DNA from: Turnera subulata
Taxonomy: Eukaryota > Streptophyta > Magnoliopsida > Malpighiales > Passifloraceae
Length of the DNA: 64,000 bases
Direction of reading: 5' to 3'
NCBI GenBank assembly: GCA_028386065.3
Contig: JAKUCV010005632.1
Coordinates: 1 to 64,000 of the forward strand
Of the stretch, positions 31,337 through 42,862 are shown piece by piece (within the stretch, counting starts at the first letter, position 1; every line of letters starts with the position of its first letter). The translations under genes were made by a program, and so were the position numbers. The notes under the pieces are model-generated. The model made no database searches, was not told where the DNA came from, and saw nothing but the letters and a program-made list of their open reading frames with translations.

Positions 31337-32173
31337 GTTGATTCGGACGCGTAGGTGTTTTGGTTTTCAGCATTTTGTGGTTTTGTTTGCCTGAGTGTTT
31401 TGTTTGCTTTTAAAATACTTTTGATGATTTACACATCACCGCTCCTTCTTTTACACTCTTATGGAGAGCGTGATTACCGTTTTTGATTTTCAAGATCTTG
31501 CTTTTTGAATTTTACCGTTGCTTTATTTATTGCTTTGTCACTTTACGCGTTTTTCGGATTACCGTGCCAGAGTTTTTCAGCCTTTTTCCATCACATGATT
31601 TTCTTTTGGCTACCTTGTCCTTTCTTTCTATGATTTTTCTATATTTTCCTACATCTTTTATCACATGCATTTGTGATCGTTGAGGCTAGACAGATGGGAC
31701 CACACCTCGAGTAGAACGCATGTGCGACAAGTTTACAGCTGTTCGGACACCGTGGAGAGATGCGAGCTTTGACAGACGTTTTTGGCTCATGCGGACAATT
31801 TTGAACAAGTGGGTAACGTTTCTTTTGAGGGACACAGGACGCTCCCGTGATCATCGCCGTGTGAGTTGACGAAACGGACGTCACCGTTAGTTGTACGTTA
31901 CGTTTCTTGGGTCCGTGGATGTTCACGTTCGATACGAGTACCGTTCATGAAAACATGTTTTGGTTTTAATTTCTTTTTGTTTTGATTTTGTTAAATGAGC
32001 TTTATTTTTGACTTCTTTATGTTTGATTTCATATTTTTAGTGTCAAGTTTTATTATACTTTGAGATGTTTTATTTTCCATTGAACAAGAGATTTCATAAC
32101 ACAAGAATTTTTGATTTAAAAGGAAATTGTTTTATTTATTTCATAAAAGGTTTACAACAGGAGAAGGAGTACT
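31337..32173. other. Spacer between accessory genes B and A, copy 2
   Basis: No coding frame. Stretches at 31680-31940 match the spacer of copy 1 (about 5000-5290, inverted), including CTCGAGTA, CATGTGCGACAAGTTTACAG and GACGTCACCGTTA. The rest is T-rich. Confidence 0.4.
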
Positions 32174-32551
32174 CTAAGGAGCTACTTGCTTCTCTATATC
32201 TTTTACAATCTTTTTGACATTTTCCATGTGCGGGAAGAGCTCCATGCACGCCAGTTCGATTTGCGCCACCGCCGAGCTGATCTTCTTCAGCGAGAAGTTC
32301 AGTTGCGTCAGCTTCTGTTGCGGAGTGCTGCTTTCAGCTACTGCTTTTCCCTTCTTGTCTTCAGCTTTCTTGGGGACTCGTTTCTTCCGTCGTTTTGGGG
32401 AAACGACCATGTGCTCCTTCAGGCCGATGATGTTGGTCTTGAAGCGTTTCTTTGGAGGCTCTTCATCGGAGCTTGTTGGGAAAGCTCTGCCGCCGATGTA
32501 GCTGTTGTTTTCAGAGTCTGAGGTAGTTCTTGATCTCAGTGGAGAATCCAT
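32174..32551 (-). CDS. Accessory gene A of the Ty3-type element, copy 2
   Basis: Intact 125-aa frame, same start and length as copy 1 (4317-4694), antisense to the LTRs. Nuclear-localisation-type clusters PPKKRFK and SPKRRKKR are conserved. About 15 residues differ, most of them in the last 45, where the helix-like pattern is nonetheless kept. A TATAAATA box lies 35 bases upstream of the ATG (about 32593-32586, minus), as in copy 1. I do not recognise the family. Confidence 0.7.
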   Translation of the reverse strand: MDSPLRSRTTSDSENNSYIGGRAFPTSSDEEPPKKRFKTNIIGLKEHMVVSPKRRKKRVPKKAEDKKGKAVAESSTPQQKLTQLNFSLKKISSAVAQIELACMELFPHMENVKKIVKDIEKQVAP

Positions 32552-32669
32552 GACTGTCTGTGAGTATGCCGGTCATGAGATATGGTATTTATAAGCGGAT
32601 GAGATGTCGCTTAAGGGTATAAGCGGTATCTCATGTTGAGGTTGGATACCTGGCAGAGTGTGCCAGAAT

Positions 32670-32737
32670 CTTATCGTGGTAGGACCCACGGATAAGACGG
32701 AATTTCGGGGACGAAATTCTTTTTAAGATGGGTAGTC
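32670..32737 (+). promoter_or_regulatory. Hairpin and polypurine tract before the 3' LTR, copy 2
   Basis: The inverted repeat at 32670-32696 matches 4172-4198 of copy 1. GGGGACGAAATTC and a degenerate purine tract (TTTTTAAGATGGGTAG) follow, then the LTR starts at 32738 with TGTAACAGCCCGGG. The tract has lost the G run that copy 1 has. Confidence 0.55.
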
Positions 32738-32826
32738 TGTAACAGCCCGGGTAAAAATTTTGGATTTTTACCGGACTGTAGAAGTCTATTTACCGTGATT
32801 TACTGTTGAATTAATCTTGGGTAATC

Positions 32827-33895
32827 ACGGATAAGACGAATTTCACGGTCGCCGGAAATTACTATTCACGGTCGTCGAGAATTTCTATTCACCATGCCGG
32901 ATTATTTTGCCGAGGCATCAAATTCCGGCCAAACACTTCTGGGTTTGCCGGATTCGATCAAAATTTTTATTTGCAGTCGCCGGAAAGTACTATTCACATG
33001 GCCAAAAATTACTATTCATCGCCGAATTTACTATTCATCGCCGGATTCCGGCCGAAAACACTGTTCACCGGCCAAAAATTAATTTCCAGGACTCACCGTG
33101 AGCTCATAATACATTCAATTCCCAAGATCAACATTAGTTAAACATTCAATCACACAATAACATCATTAATTAAACATTAATATATTCGTTTAGGACAAAA
33201 TTGAGAACATAAATTACTTAAGTACTGAATTGCAGGGACTTACCTGCATAAAACGAAACTTCAGGGACTAAACTGTTAAATCGGGTCATCTTCTTCGTTG
33301 GGTTGCAGATCGGCAAGGCTGAGACGGGGCTCGTCGGGCCGGCGAGGCGAGCAAGCGACACGAAGAGGAGGTGCAGCACGACGCGAGAAGGCAGGGAGGT
33401 AGAGACGTGGCTGGCAGCGGCTGCAGCGAGGGGCGGCGAAATGGATCCGACCCAGTCGGGTCGCCGTTCGCGGGAGGAAACGGCGGCAGCATGGGCACGC
33501 CTGAAGAGGTGGAGGAAACGGGCGAGACGGCGAGGCGGGCTGGAGCAGAGCGGCGACGTCGCGGTGGGCAGTGGGGGTGGCGGCTCGTCGCGTGAGGTAG
33601 ACCCGTTTTTCCATGCGGGTCAGCGGGCATCGCTGCGGGTCTGTGGCCTTTAGCGGCGCGTCGAGCGGCGGATGCGGGCGGAAGAGGTGCCGTCAGGTCG
33701 GCGACGGCGTGAGGATGCTTACGGTGGTGGTGGTGAGACGAGAGGTGGCCCGGAACTCTTTGCCATGAACAGTAACCCGAGGTGGCGCACTGTTCATCTT
33801 CCTTCTTCCTTCCCTTTTTCTGTTTTTTTTTTGTCTTCTGCTCGGAAAAACCACTGATAACGTATTATAAATAATATGGATTGAAGGAGAAGTTT
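32827..33895. mobile_element. LTR-like fragment of another retroelement
   Basis: About 1.07 kb without homology to its neighbours. The left part repeats (T)ACTATTCA(C/T) about six times (32864-33065) among CGCCGG motifs. The middle (33120-33290) has phrases like GGACTAAACTG common in plant LTRs. The right part (33290-33790) is GC-rich, resembling the GC-rich segments of the other LTRs in composition only. Open frames here are composition artefacts. Ends were not determined. Its left junction repeats CACGGATAAGACG, also found at 32686-32698. Confidence 0.4.
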
Positions 33896-34120
33896 GGGGG
33901 AAGGAAATTCCGGCCAATCTCGCCGGTGAGGAGCTCGGGATGAATCCCGGTTCATTTTCATTCATATCTTTCTCTTTCTTCATTACAATATTTATAATAA
34001 CAATATGTATATATCTGGTATGTATTTGGTATGTATACAATGACATACATATAAGTATTTATATATTATTTTATAACACTTTTTTTTTGATATAAAGAAG
34101 AAAGTAATCACTTATTGATA
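33896..34120. other. AT-rich spacer before the GST pseudogene
   Basis: Low-complexity AT-rich sequence with a poly(T) run at 34081-34088 (TTTTTTTTGATATAAAG). No gene is seen. Confidence 0.4.
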
Positions 34121-34125
34121 AACGC

Positions 34126-34440
34126 TATAAATAGATGATGGAGGCTGCTAGGACGAGTGAGCCCCTTTGTTTGGTGAGTGATATGGGCTCTAAAAATTAA
34201 GGGCATCCCTTATGAGTTGGTAAAAGAAGACATCACCAATAAAAGTCCTCTACTTCTAAAAGTACAACGCAATTCACAAGAAATTCCAGTTCTAGTCCAT
34301 GGAGATAAACCAATTTGCGAGTCTATGATTATTGTCGAATACATCAACGAGGTGAGGCCTCAAAATCCTTTGTTGCCAAAACTAATGACCCTCACGAATC
34401 ACGACAGAGCATTAGCCCGATTCTGGGCCAAATTTGCTGA
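34126..34440 (+). pseudogene. Tau GST pseudogene, exon 1 only
   Basis: Closely matches exon 1 of GST gene 3. A TATAAATA box (34126-34133) is still present, but the 5' untranslated region and first codons are deleted: the sequence jumps from CTATAAATAGATGAT to GGAGGCTGCTAGGA. The region readable from about 34178 includes [34 protein letters not shown] and [10 protein letters not shown]. One extra A near 34260 shifts the frame and a lost base restores it a few codons later; about 12 bases are inserted near 34382. Exon 2 is missing. A micro-insertion sits at its 3' end. It is clearly non-functional. Confidence 0.88.
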
Positions 34441-34480
34441 GGAACTAACCTTTTTTTTTGATCGGGGAGGAACTAACCTT
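34439..34480. repeat. 14-bp poly(T) micro-insertion with perfect 14-bp direct repeats
   Basis: GAGGAACTAACCTT occurs at 34439-34452 and 34467-34480, identical, around TTTTTTTGATCGGG. This is the clearest case in the window: a target-site duplication as long as the insert itself. Confidence 0.75.
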
Positions 34481-35240
34481 ATTAACCCTCACGACAGTCT
34501 AATAATAATATCGTTATGATCTTGTCCCTATCTCCTTTGCCCCCAAGAAAACGTGCCCTTATTCTAACTGACAGGTCTTTGCTATCCAAAATTTGTGAAA
34601 TTGTGAATCAGGAGGAAACATAGGGTCGTTTATCTCATGCCATATTCGTACCACTATGCGTTAAGATACGTGGGGCAAGTAGTAATAAAAGGCACCCACT
34701 TAATATGTGACACATCTTATTGTTATCTTCCCAAAAAATCCTTATCGATTGAGGTGGCGCATCTAGCTAATGGTGAATGAGTTTCCTAAATGAAGTTTTC
34801 TAAATACACTAAGATTCAAACCCGTGACTTCGCTTAAGCGAACTTACCACCAGAACCAACCTCAATTGGTGAAATGTTGACCTTTCAAAATTCTTATACG
34901 AAATGCTTAAAATATGGTAGAACCAACATCTAAATCAAACCCAGCAAGATTAATATGGTTATGATCTTGTCACTATCTCCTTTGCATCCAAAAAAAAAAA
35001 TAAAAATGCCTTATTCTAACTAATAAAGTTCATTAATATTAGTTCAGTGTTGTATCTGCACTTTCAATTAATTCATTAATTAGACTCTCGAATCTCTGAT
35101 CAAGTACTTTCAGACCCCATTGAAAATAAATAAATTAAATGACAGAAAAAGCAATTAAAAAGAATCAGTACCATATGCCCATTAACCCCACTACTTTAGT
35201 AGGGCAGAAGAAAGGCAGTTGCCGGCCACTAGACAGTAGA
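34481..35240. other. Spacer upstream of GST gene 2
   Basis: No gene. The right part (about 35040-35240) is homologous to the upstream region of GST gene 1 (about 21300-21500), including a shared run AATTAAAAAGAATCAGTACC (21423-21442). Confidence 0.5.
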
Positions 35241-35321
35241 CACTATAAAAAGATGATCGAAGGAGGCAGAGGTAATTAAGTTAAAAACTTCAAATCCATT
35301 GTTATCATCTCTCAGTTACAT

Positions 35322-36106
35322 ATGGCGGAAGTGAAGCTGTTAGGAAAATCGCCAAGCCCTTTTGTTTACCGAGTGATATGGGCTCTAAAAATTAAGGGCA
35401 TCCCATATGAGTTTGTATATGAAGATCCCACCATTAAAAGTCCCGTGCTTCTAAAATATAACCCAGTACACAAGAAGATCCCAGTGCTTGTTCATGGAGA
35501 AAAACCAGTTTGTGAGTCCATGATTATTGTGGAGTACATCAACGATGTGTGGCCTCAAAATCCTTTGCTGCCAAATGACCCTCACGAGAGAGCTTTAGCG
35601 CGCTTCTGGGCCAAATTTGCAGATGATAAGGTGTGTGTATTAAGTAACCCTGTTCTTTCCTTCCTTGTTAAAAAAACTCATTCTGATAAATTTCTAGTCT
35701 AAATATAATAATAAATCTTACTATGATAATGGTGCAGGGTCCCTCAGTTTGGAAAATGTTTCGTAGCACAGGAGAAGCACTGGAGCAGGCAAAGAAGGAA
35801 AGTTTGGAGATGTTACAGACCGTAGAAGATCACGGGTTAGGGGACAAGAAATTCTTTGGTGGAGACCAGATTGGCATAGCTGACATAGCCTTTGGTGCAA
35901 TTTTTCACTGGTTGACGACCTTCGTTGAGGAGGGAATACTGGGGGCCAAACTGCTTGAAGCCCATAAATTCCCTCGCTTGTATTCATGGCTCGAAAATTT
36001 CAGGCAAGTCCCAGTTATTAGAGAAAACCTTCCAGATCGGGATGAGGCTAATGCCTTCTATAATGCTCGTCGAGAAGCATTGGTAAAGGCTGCTGCCACA
36101 CAGTGA
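35322..36106 (+). CDS. Glutathione S-transferase, tau class (GST gene 2)
   Basis: Exons 35322-35630 and 35738-36106 give 225 aa. It is the closest relative of GST gene 1; promoter, introns and flanks also match, so the two arose by a tandem duplication now separated by inserted retroelements. The glutathione site is intact: Ser in [33 protein letters not shown]. The C-domain has the [15 protein letters not shown] signature and the FRQVPVIRENLP segment. A TATA box (TATAAAAAG, 35244) lies 78 bases before the ATG. Frame and splice sites look functional. Confidence 0.95.
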
Positions 36107-36423
36107 TTTTGCAGGGACTCTTTTGTTTCTGTATGAAGAAATTCTGTCTTATGGGAAATTGTGGTTTCCTAGCTATTATGTGCATATATATGATGAATAA
36201 TTGTGGTTTTGACGTGAATATGTGATGAAGCTCACTAGTCATGACCAGGTGATTAGCACCCTTGGTTTCTGTATGAGTTAGAAATTGTGTCTTGTGTAAT
36301 TGCGGTTTCATATTATGATGTGATCAATTTGGTTTAAGGAGAACACCCGAGTTCCAATCCGGCTTTAATTTGGATAGGGTAGGATAGAATATGAGGTTCA
36401 AAAACAGTCTCATGAAAGAATGG
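36107..36423. other. 3' flank of GST gene 2
   Basis: Homologous to the 3' flank of GST gene 1 (from about 22430). No gene seen. Confidence 0.5.
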
Positions 36424-36750
36424 TGATTCCCCAGTTTCTGTGGCTTAGGCCCGCCTTCATCTTCATTTGGGTGGGCCAGAGCTCTTGCTTCAATGATCCT
36501 TTAGTACAACAGCAGCCTTAGGCTTAGGCAGGTGATTAACAATTTAATTTGTTAGTATGAGCAAGCAATAATCCTCTTTACCATTCCCTCTTCTAAATAT
36601 CTTGAACTCTATGTTACAGAAGCCAGTACTGGATAATTTTTGTATTTTGGCCCGGTCTGGATGGATATGTACTCATTTGGGAATTATATCAATGAATGTA
36701 TGCTTTACTTGGATAAAAAAAAAAAAAAGAAAAAGAAAAAAAAATCACGG
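36424..36750 (+). mobile_element. Short retroposon or LINE 3' tail inserted downstream of GST gene 2
   Basis: Compared with the equivalent flank of GST gene 1 (near 22736), about 320 extra bases are present here and end in a long A-rich tail (36714-36744). The insert has no clear coding frame. It looks like a 5'-truncated LINE 3' untranslated region or another retroposed transcript. No convincing target duplication was found. Confidence 0.45.
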
Positions 36751-37230
36751 CTATTAGAATTGAAAAGTCTCCAATGCCCCATTTGTGTCACCTTCTTTGC
36801 TGGCTTGATCTGATGTCACTAAAGTTCACCAACGAAGAAGCTGGCAGTTCCTGGATCGTACAAACACCATCGAATATGAAATCTACACTCGTGTCAAACT
36901 TATGTACCATCATTTTTCTTTCAATACAAGCATGTTAAGTGTTAACCACTAACAAAAACTATCTGTTTCATACTTAATTTTGCTTTGTTGGCATGGGCAT
37001 CATAAAATTGGCGGGTAAAGTCCCAAGTGAAACTATATATCAAGTATTCCAATATATATATGTCATCAGCGTACGTTTCTGATCCTCCAAGGAAAGACCA
37101 CGAGGTCACACGATCATAATAAGATCCCAAGATAGGATAAAAAAATTAATCACTTTTAGATAAGTCAAAGTAGATGATCAGAACCCAATTTCGTTTTGCC
37201 CTTTTACCTGGTCAAGCAGCTCCTTTCCAA
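36751..37230. other. Duplicated spacer between GST genes 2 and 3
   Basis: 36791-36900 matches 22796-22905 downstream of GST gene 1. About 37040-37100 (ATATATGTCATCAGCGTACG) matches sequence beside the copia insertion at 23510 and the right end of the window near 63680. No gene seen. Confidence 0.5.
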
Positions 37231-37234
37231 CGAT

Positions 37235-37251
37235 TTTCAGCCAATACGTCA
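37235..37251. promoter_or_regulatory. as-1-like element upstream of GST gene 3
   Basis: Read on the minus strand: TGACG, seven bases (TATTGGC), then TGAAA. The as-1 element known from stress-inducible GST promoters is two TGACG motifs with the same 7-base gap, bound by TGA bZIP factors. The second half is degenerate. It lies about 180 bases before the ATG. Confidence 0.45.
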
Positions 37252-37417
37252 AGTATTCAAAGCTGTGACTTCATGCTGGATCTACCCTTCAATTACTCCC
37301 CAGTACCATTCCATTACCTTTGGGGCTCAAGCAAGAGGGTTCCCATTGCTAGACGCTATAAATAAGATGATCGAGGCAGAGCTAATTAATTAAAAAACTC
37401 CTAACCCACTTTTATGA

Positions 37418-38201
<784 letters not shown>

Positions 38202-38420
38202 TCGTCAGAATTTTATTACTGAACAAATGGACTTTGATTCCTCCATCTCTGGTGGACTTGAGCTCTGATCAAATGATGATGATTTGATATGGGTAGCTTG
38301 TTGCTAAGTTTATGTTGGGCTGGGGCCAGTTTTTCCTTCTATTAGATATGTGTATGCATATGCATCTTTGTGTGAGTTGAAGCAAAATAATGGCCTTAAC
38401 GAGAAGAGAAAAAAAATTCT
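38202..38420. other. 3' flank of GST gene 3
   Basis: Short untranslated and intergenic sequence up to the LINE tail. Nothing else seen. Confidence 0.4.
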
Positions 38421-38422
38421 CT

Positions 38423-39407
38423 GTTTTTTTTTTTGCCATCAAAACAGACTCATTCATTCATTAGAATCTGATAACAAATCCTCCAAGACAATGCTACAAA
38501 GCGCATCAGGGGGAGGTACAAAACCAGAAACAGGCAACCTACTTATCCTAGCAGATTTTGCCAAGAAATCTGCAGCCCTATTAGCAGATCTATGTACATG
38601 CTGAAGCTGAACAAAGGCGAAAAAGGACAAAGAGTCTCTAATCCTGTAGATTAAACTTTCTATACTCCAGTCTATCTGTGTTTCAACCTGTGCCAAAACT
38701 GCCTCTACATGAAGAATCAGTTTTAAAAATAATTCTATCCAACCCCAAAAAAACGGGCTCTTGACACAGCTCTCCATAGTGCCCAAGCTTCCCCTTGCAA
38801 AGCATTGGAGCACACTCCAAACTCCATCACAAAATCCAAAATCACCCCTTTTTCATCCCTCAAGATGCAACCAATCCCCATCCCGTCATTAGCTTCAACA
38901 AAAGAGCAATCAGAATTCATTTTAAGCCAATGGCATGGAGGCAGTGACCACTTTCCACCAGCTAAAGAAATATCAAACGAACTATCAGTAGGGGTTACCT
39001 GTCGCTGCAAAAGCAGTTCACGTGACAGACCCTCAGCCCTGCTCATGGTTTTGATTGGATTAATCAAAACGTTCTCAAAAATGGCAGCATTTCGACTCTT
39101 CCATGTTTCCCAACACAAATGCGCCAAGTCTTCCATTGTAAAACCACCTGACTCTTTCATCAACTCACACATGCCTTGCCACCAATCTCTAATTCCCTGG
39201 AAGCCATTCTCCATAGGTCTAAACCCAATTGGGCTTGCAAACCAGGTAGCCCTGGCATGGCTACAAAAAAATAGGGCGTGTTCTACAGACTCCAATTCGC
39301 CCCCACACAGCTGACAGGAAGGGTTATCAAGAATCCCTCGACCAAATAAACACTCCCCATAAAATTCTATGTTATGTAAAGGCTCTACTCCACAGTCCAC
39401 ATCATGT
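38423..39407 (-). mobile_element. 5'-truncated LINE, zinc-knuckle and RNase H end
   Basis: Minus-strand frames 39400-38735 and 38813-38454 are one polyprotein end broken by a frameshift near 38740-38810. The first part has the zf-RVT signature CQLCGGELESVEHALFFCSH. The RNase H-like domain follows, with NSDCSF and LQGEAWAL before the frameshift and HVHRSANRAADFLAK after it. A poly(T) run at about 38423-38434 is the poly(A) tail in element sense. The reverse transcriptase is missing, so the copy is truncated at its 5' end near 39407. It separates GST genes 3 and 4. Confidence 0.85.
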
Positions 39408-39994
39408 TTGTCCTCTTATGTCATTTATATACCTATACTTTTTTCATCATATATCTAATTTGGTTCAATCATATCTTTCCATCCAATGATCCAACCCAAC
39501 CCAGTTTAATAGGAAATTTTTCACATAAACTAATGCCAAGTGAAAGGTAAAAGATGAGAAAGATAAGGACACGATTATACCAAATTATTTGATACATGTA
39601 TAAAATTGAACCACGTTATAAAGTATAACATATGAATGAAAAAATATATATATGAGGATATAAATGGCCAGGACACAAAGAACCTACTAAAAAAAAACCA
39701 TTCGAGCTCTTAAGAGTATTTTTCTAAAATATTTACTATACAAGACATAAATCTCGACCACAGTTCATTATTGGTATATTTATTATGATTGGCTACAACC
39801 ATTATCTTGCTTCAACTCATACAAAGATGAATGATGCAGACCTACTACATCTAGTAAAAGGGGCACAACGTGGGCCTCAGCCCAACACAAACTTAGCAAC
39901 ATCTATCAATACAAATCACCAATAATTTGAGACCGCAACTCCACCAGAGATGGAGAAATCAATGTCCATTTATTCGTGAATACGATTCCGACGA
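39408..39994. other. Spacer between the LINE and GST gene 4
   Basis: AT-rich, no coding frame seen; the last 200 bases or so are the 3' untranslated region of the minus-strand GST. Confidence 0.4.
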
Positions 39995-40789
39995 TCACTT
40001 TGAGGCAGCTCGTCCTAGTGAAGCTTCTCGGAGACCCTTATAGAAGGCCACGGCCTCCTCAAAATCTGGAAGGTTTTCTTTAATAACTGGAGCTTGCTGG
40101 AAATTTTTGAGCCATGAATACAAGCGAGGGAACTTATGGGCTTCAAGCAGTTTGGCCCCTAATATTCCCTCTTCCATGACTGTCAGCCAGTGAATAACTG
40201 AACCAAAGGCAATGTCAGCTATGCCAATCTGGTCTCCTCCAAAGAATTTCTTGTCTCCTAAGCCATGATCTTCTATGGCTTGTAACATCTCCAAGATTTC
40301 CTTCTTTACCTGCTCCATTTCATCCTCTCTGGTGCGGAATATTTTGAGAACAGAGGAACCCTACACGTGCCATTGTAGTATTAAGTAAGATTATATAATA
40401 ATTATATTAAAAATTGTTATGAAAATTAGTCCACAATAGAGTAGAAATCAGGATCAAACAATGTTATAATTATATTATACCTTATCGTCAGCAAATTTGG
40501 ACCAGAAGCGGGTTACAGCTCTCTCGTGAAGGTCATTAGGGAGCAGGGGATTTTGAGGCCACACCTCGTTGATGTATTCAACAATGATCATAGATTCGCA
40601 AACTGATTTTTCTCCATGAACAAGCACTGGGATCTTCTTGTGAACTGGGTTACACTTTAGAAGCAGAGGACTCTTATTGGAGAGATTTTCTTTTACGAAC
40701 TCATACGGGATGCCTTTAAGTTTTAGAGCCCATATCACTCGGTAAACATAAGGGCTTGGCAACACTCCTAGCAGCTTCACTTCCGCCAT
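39995..40789 (-). CDS. Glutathione S-transferase, tau class (GST gene 4)
   Basis: Minus-strand exons 40789-40481 and 40360-39995 give 224 aa. The frame opens nine codons upstream (40816), but ATG 40789 matches the MAEVKLLG start of genes 1-3. The active-site region is [21 protein letters not shown], followed by [27 protein letters not shown]; the C-domain has [15 protein letters not shown]. This is the most diverged of the four and the only one on the opposite strand. A TATAAATA box lies about 57 bases upstream (40846-40839), and an as-1-like site at 40981. Confidence 0.95.
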
Positions 40790-40980
40790 TTCTGAGAGTT
40801 TGGAGTTTCTTTGCATAATTTGCTGCCTCGATCATCCTATTTATAGTAAGAACCTCTTCCTTGATCCCAAAATATGCAGAAGTGCAAAATGGAATATGGT
40901 ATTCGTTAATAAATTAATTAAATGAAACAATAGAACACTCCACCGAGCACTAGGAACTTCAAAGCATTGTGTTGAATTCT

Positions 40981-40997
40981 TGACGTATTGGCTGACA
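40981..40997. promoter_or_regulatory. as-1-like element upstream of GST gene 4
   Basis: TGACG, seven bases, TGACA, about 190 bases before the GST gene 4 ATG. The spacing equals that of the as-1 element known to mediate auxin, salicylate and xenobiotic induction of plant GSTs. The surrounding 250 bases are duplicated in inverse orientation at the right end of the window. Confidence 0.5.
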
Positions 40998-40999
40998 TA

Positions 41000-41984
41000 A
41001 TCATAAGATCGAAATTGAAAGAAGCTGCTCGACCTTTCTGCCAGAAAAAGGCAAAAAGAATTTGGGTTCTGATTTGGTTTGATTACTTATCTAAAACTAA
41101 AAGTGATTAATTATTTATCCTCTCTTTTGAATATAAAGAACTTTTTAGGATTGTCTTCGGATCTCCCTTTTGATTAGTGCCCTATTGGTTATGACTATGG
41201 TGGTGGGAAGTGATGGCAGTGATGGCGATAACGCTCAAGACAACAGTGACACCGGAGACCGTGATGTCGATGTCAATGACAATGATGGAGGCTACTGCTA
41301 ATGGAATAAGTAAGATTAAGGAAATGTCCAGAAGGTAGCACCAACGAACATTAATCTCAGCTCAGTTGAAAAAACTGTTGACAAGAAAATCATGAAAGAG
41401 TGCGCTTCAACTCTCTCTCATGAATGTTGGTATTAACTAGCTCAATATTTTCCTAAACAAGGCAAGACAAATCTGGAGAAGCAAACGGGACTGGCCTGAA
41501 TTTTTAGAGCTAGCAATATTTTCTATTTTCAGATATGGTTTATATATTTGTTATGAACATTTTGTGCAATTTAAATTTGGATATTTATCTTGTTAAGATA
41601 TTGGTTTATGCATGCTTGAAACTAAGTTCTTTAATTGCAGTAACTTTAGTTAAGCAGGAGATATTTGATTGATTATATGTTCTGTAACATCTGCTTGGAA
41701 ATTTGTAAAAAACACCGTCTCTCTACTCCTCCATGTTATGATGATATAACATAACCTTTTTTTTACTTTCATTGTCATTGTCCCGTTAGGATTATATTTT
41801 TTTTCCTAGTATCGTCCAATAATATATTCTCAAAGTACTTTGTCTTTGGAGTGAAATTTGATACCTATTATGGCTCTAAGTAACTTTTGTTGTTTCTTCA
41901 GTAGGTCTTAAGGGATTCCAATTTTTCACACTTTGAAAACATGTTTTTCTTTTAAAGCATTGGTTAATGAGCAGTACAATGGTG
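41000..41984. other. Intergenic region between GST gene 4 and copia element 1
   Basis: No confident gene. A short acidic frame at about 41190-41301 (Asp/Asn-rich, 36 codons) may be a gene remnant or chance. The rest is AT-rich. Confidence 0.4.
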
Positions 41985-42483
41985 TCGTCTGTTAGATTAT
42001 GTGATCAAGCTGCATTAGTGTGATCAAGTTGTTAGTTGAGTTAGTGGAGAATAATCAAGTTGTATGGTTTGTCCCATCAACTTAAGTGTGTTAGGAATAG
42101 TTGTGTGTGTCTTTTTGTTATTGTTCTCTTTGTTATCTGATCATTCTTGGTAGGCCTCATGTTCAGCAAACCAAGAAGATCAGCTTAGTGGATTATGGGT
42201 CTCCATGCTACACTAAGAAGTATGGGTTGAAGGTATGGGCTGCATGCAAGTTGGATTTTAGGCTGATTTTCTGCCTATATATTGAGTCTTATAATCAGTT
42301 GCAATCAAGTGAAAATAAAGATACATTGAGTGCTTTTCACTTCACAAACTGTTCCTTAGCTTGTTCATTTAGTGTTCAAGTCGAGTGACTAAAAGAATTG
42401 AGAGAAAACCAATGAAACAGTAACCAAAAAAACCAACTTGAGTGTTTTTCAGTTTTCTGGAAATTTTTCAGTTTTTTCCAGAA

Positions 42484-42735
42484 AACATCGATGTTGTAAC
42501 CCCAACATCGATGTTATTTTTATTCTGCCGAATTGTTTAAAGTTGCGAATTGTCACAACATCGATGTTGTAACTCCAACATCGATGTTTTAGTAGCTCGG
42601 CATAATCATTTGAAGTTCCAGTAGCATTTAAACATCGATGTTCTTAGTTCAACATCGATGTTCTAAGTGCACTACCAGAGAAATTGAAGACCAGTAGCCT
42701 AAAAACATCGATGTTATTGATTCAACATCGATGTT
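42484..42735. repeat. Four 73-bp units each with a pair of the palindrome AACATCGATGTT (5' LTR)
   Basis: The perfect 12-bp palindrome AACATCGATGTT starts at 42484, 42504, 42557, 42577, 42631, 42651, 42704 and 42724. Within each pair the offset is exactly 20; between pairs it is 73, 74, 73. The sequence between pairs is only loosely similar. Confidence 0.9.
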
Positions 42736-42862
42736 CTTGAGCTGAAGTTCTTTTCTTTGAGAAACAAAAGCCAACAATTGGTAGCGGAGCAGGTTCTTTC
42801 TTTCAGGCCTGTTCCATTTCATTGAAACCACATCAAATTAGCCCCAAACACCAAATTTCAAA

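Larger units (their letters stand above)
27594..32826 (+). mobile_element. Non-autonomous Ty3-type LTR element, copy 2 (gag-pol absent, 3' LTR truncated)
   Basis: Plus-oriented element of the same family as 883-12941. A complete 5' LTR (27594-30336) is followed by the primer binding site TTTTGGTAGCGGAGC, a 2.4-kb internal region, a polypurine-type tract just before 32738, and only the first 89 bases or so of the 3' LTR. The internal region again holds genes B and A on the strand opposite to the LTRs, in the same order and both intact. No gag or pol is present. The retained 3' LTR stops at about 32826, where it joins an unrelated LTR-like sequence. Confidence 0.88.

Noticed and set aside
41190..41301. 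Short Asp/Asn-rich frame upstream of copia element 1
   Set aside because: Only 36 codons, no homologue recognised, no promoter or splice context; mentioned only as a possible remnant.
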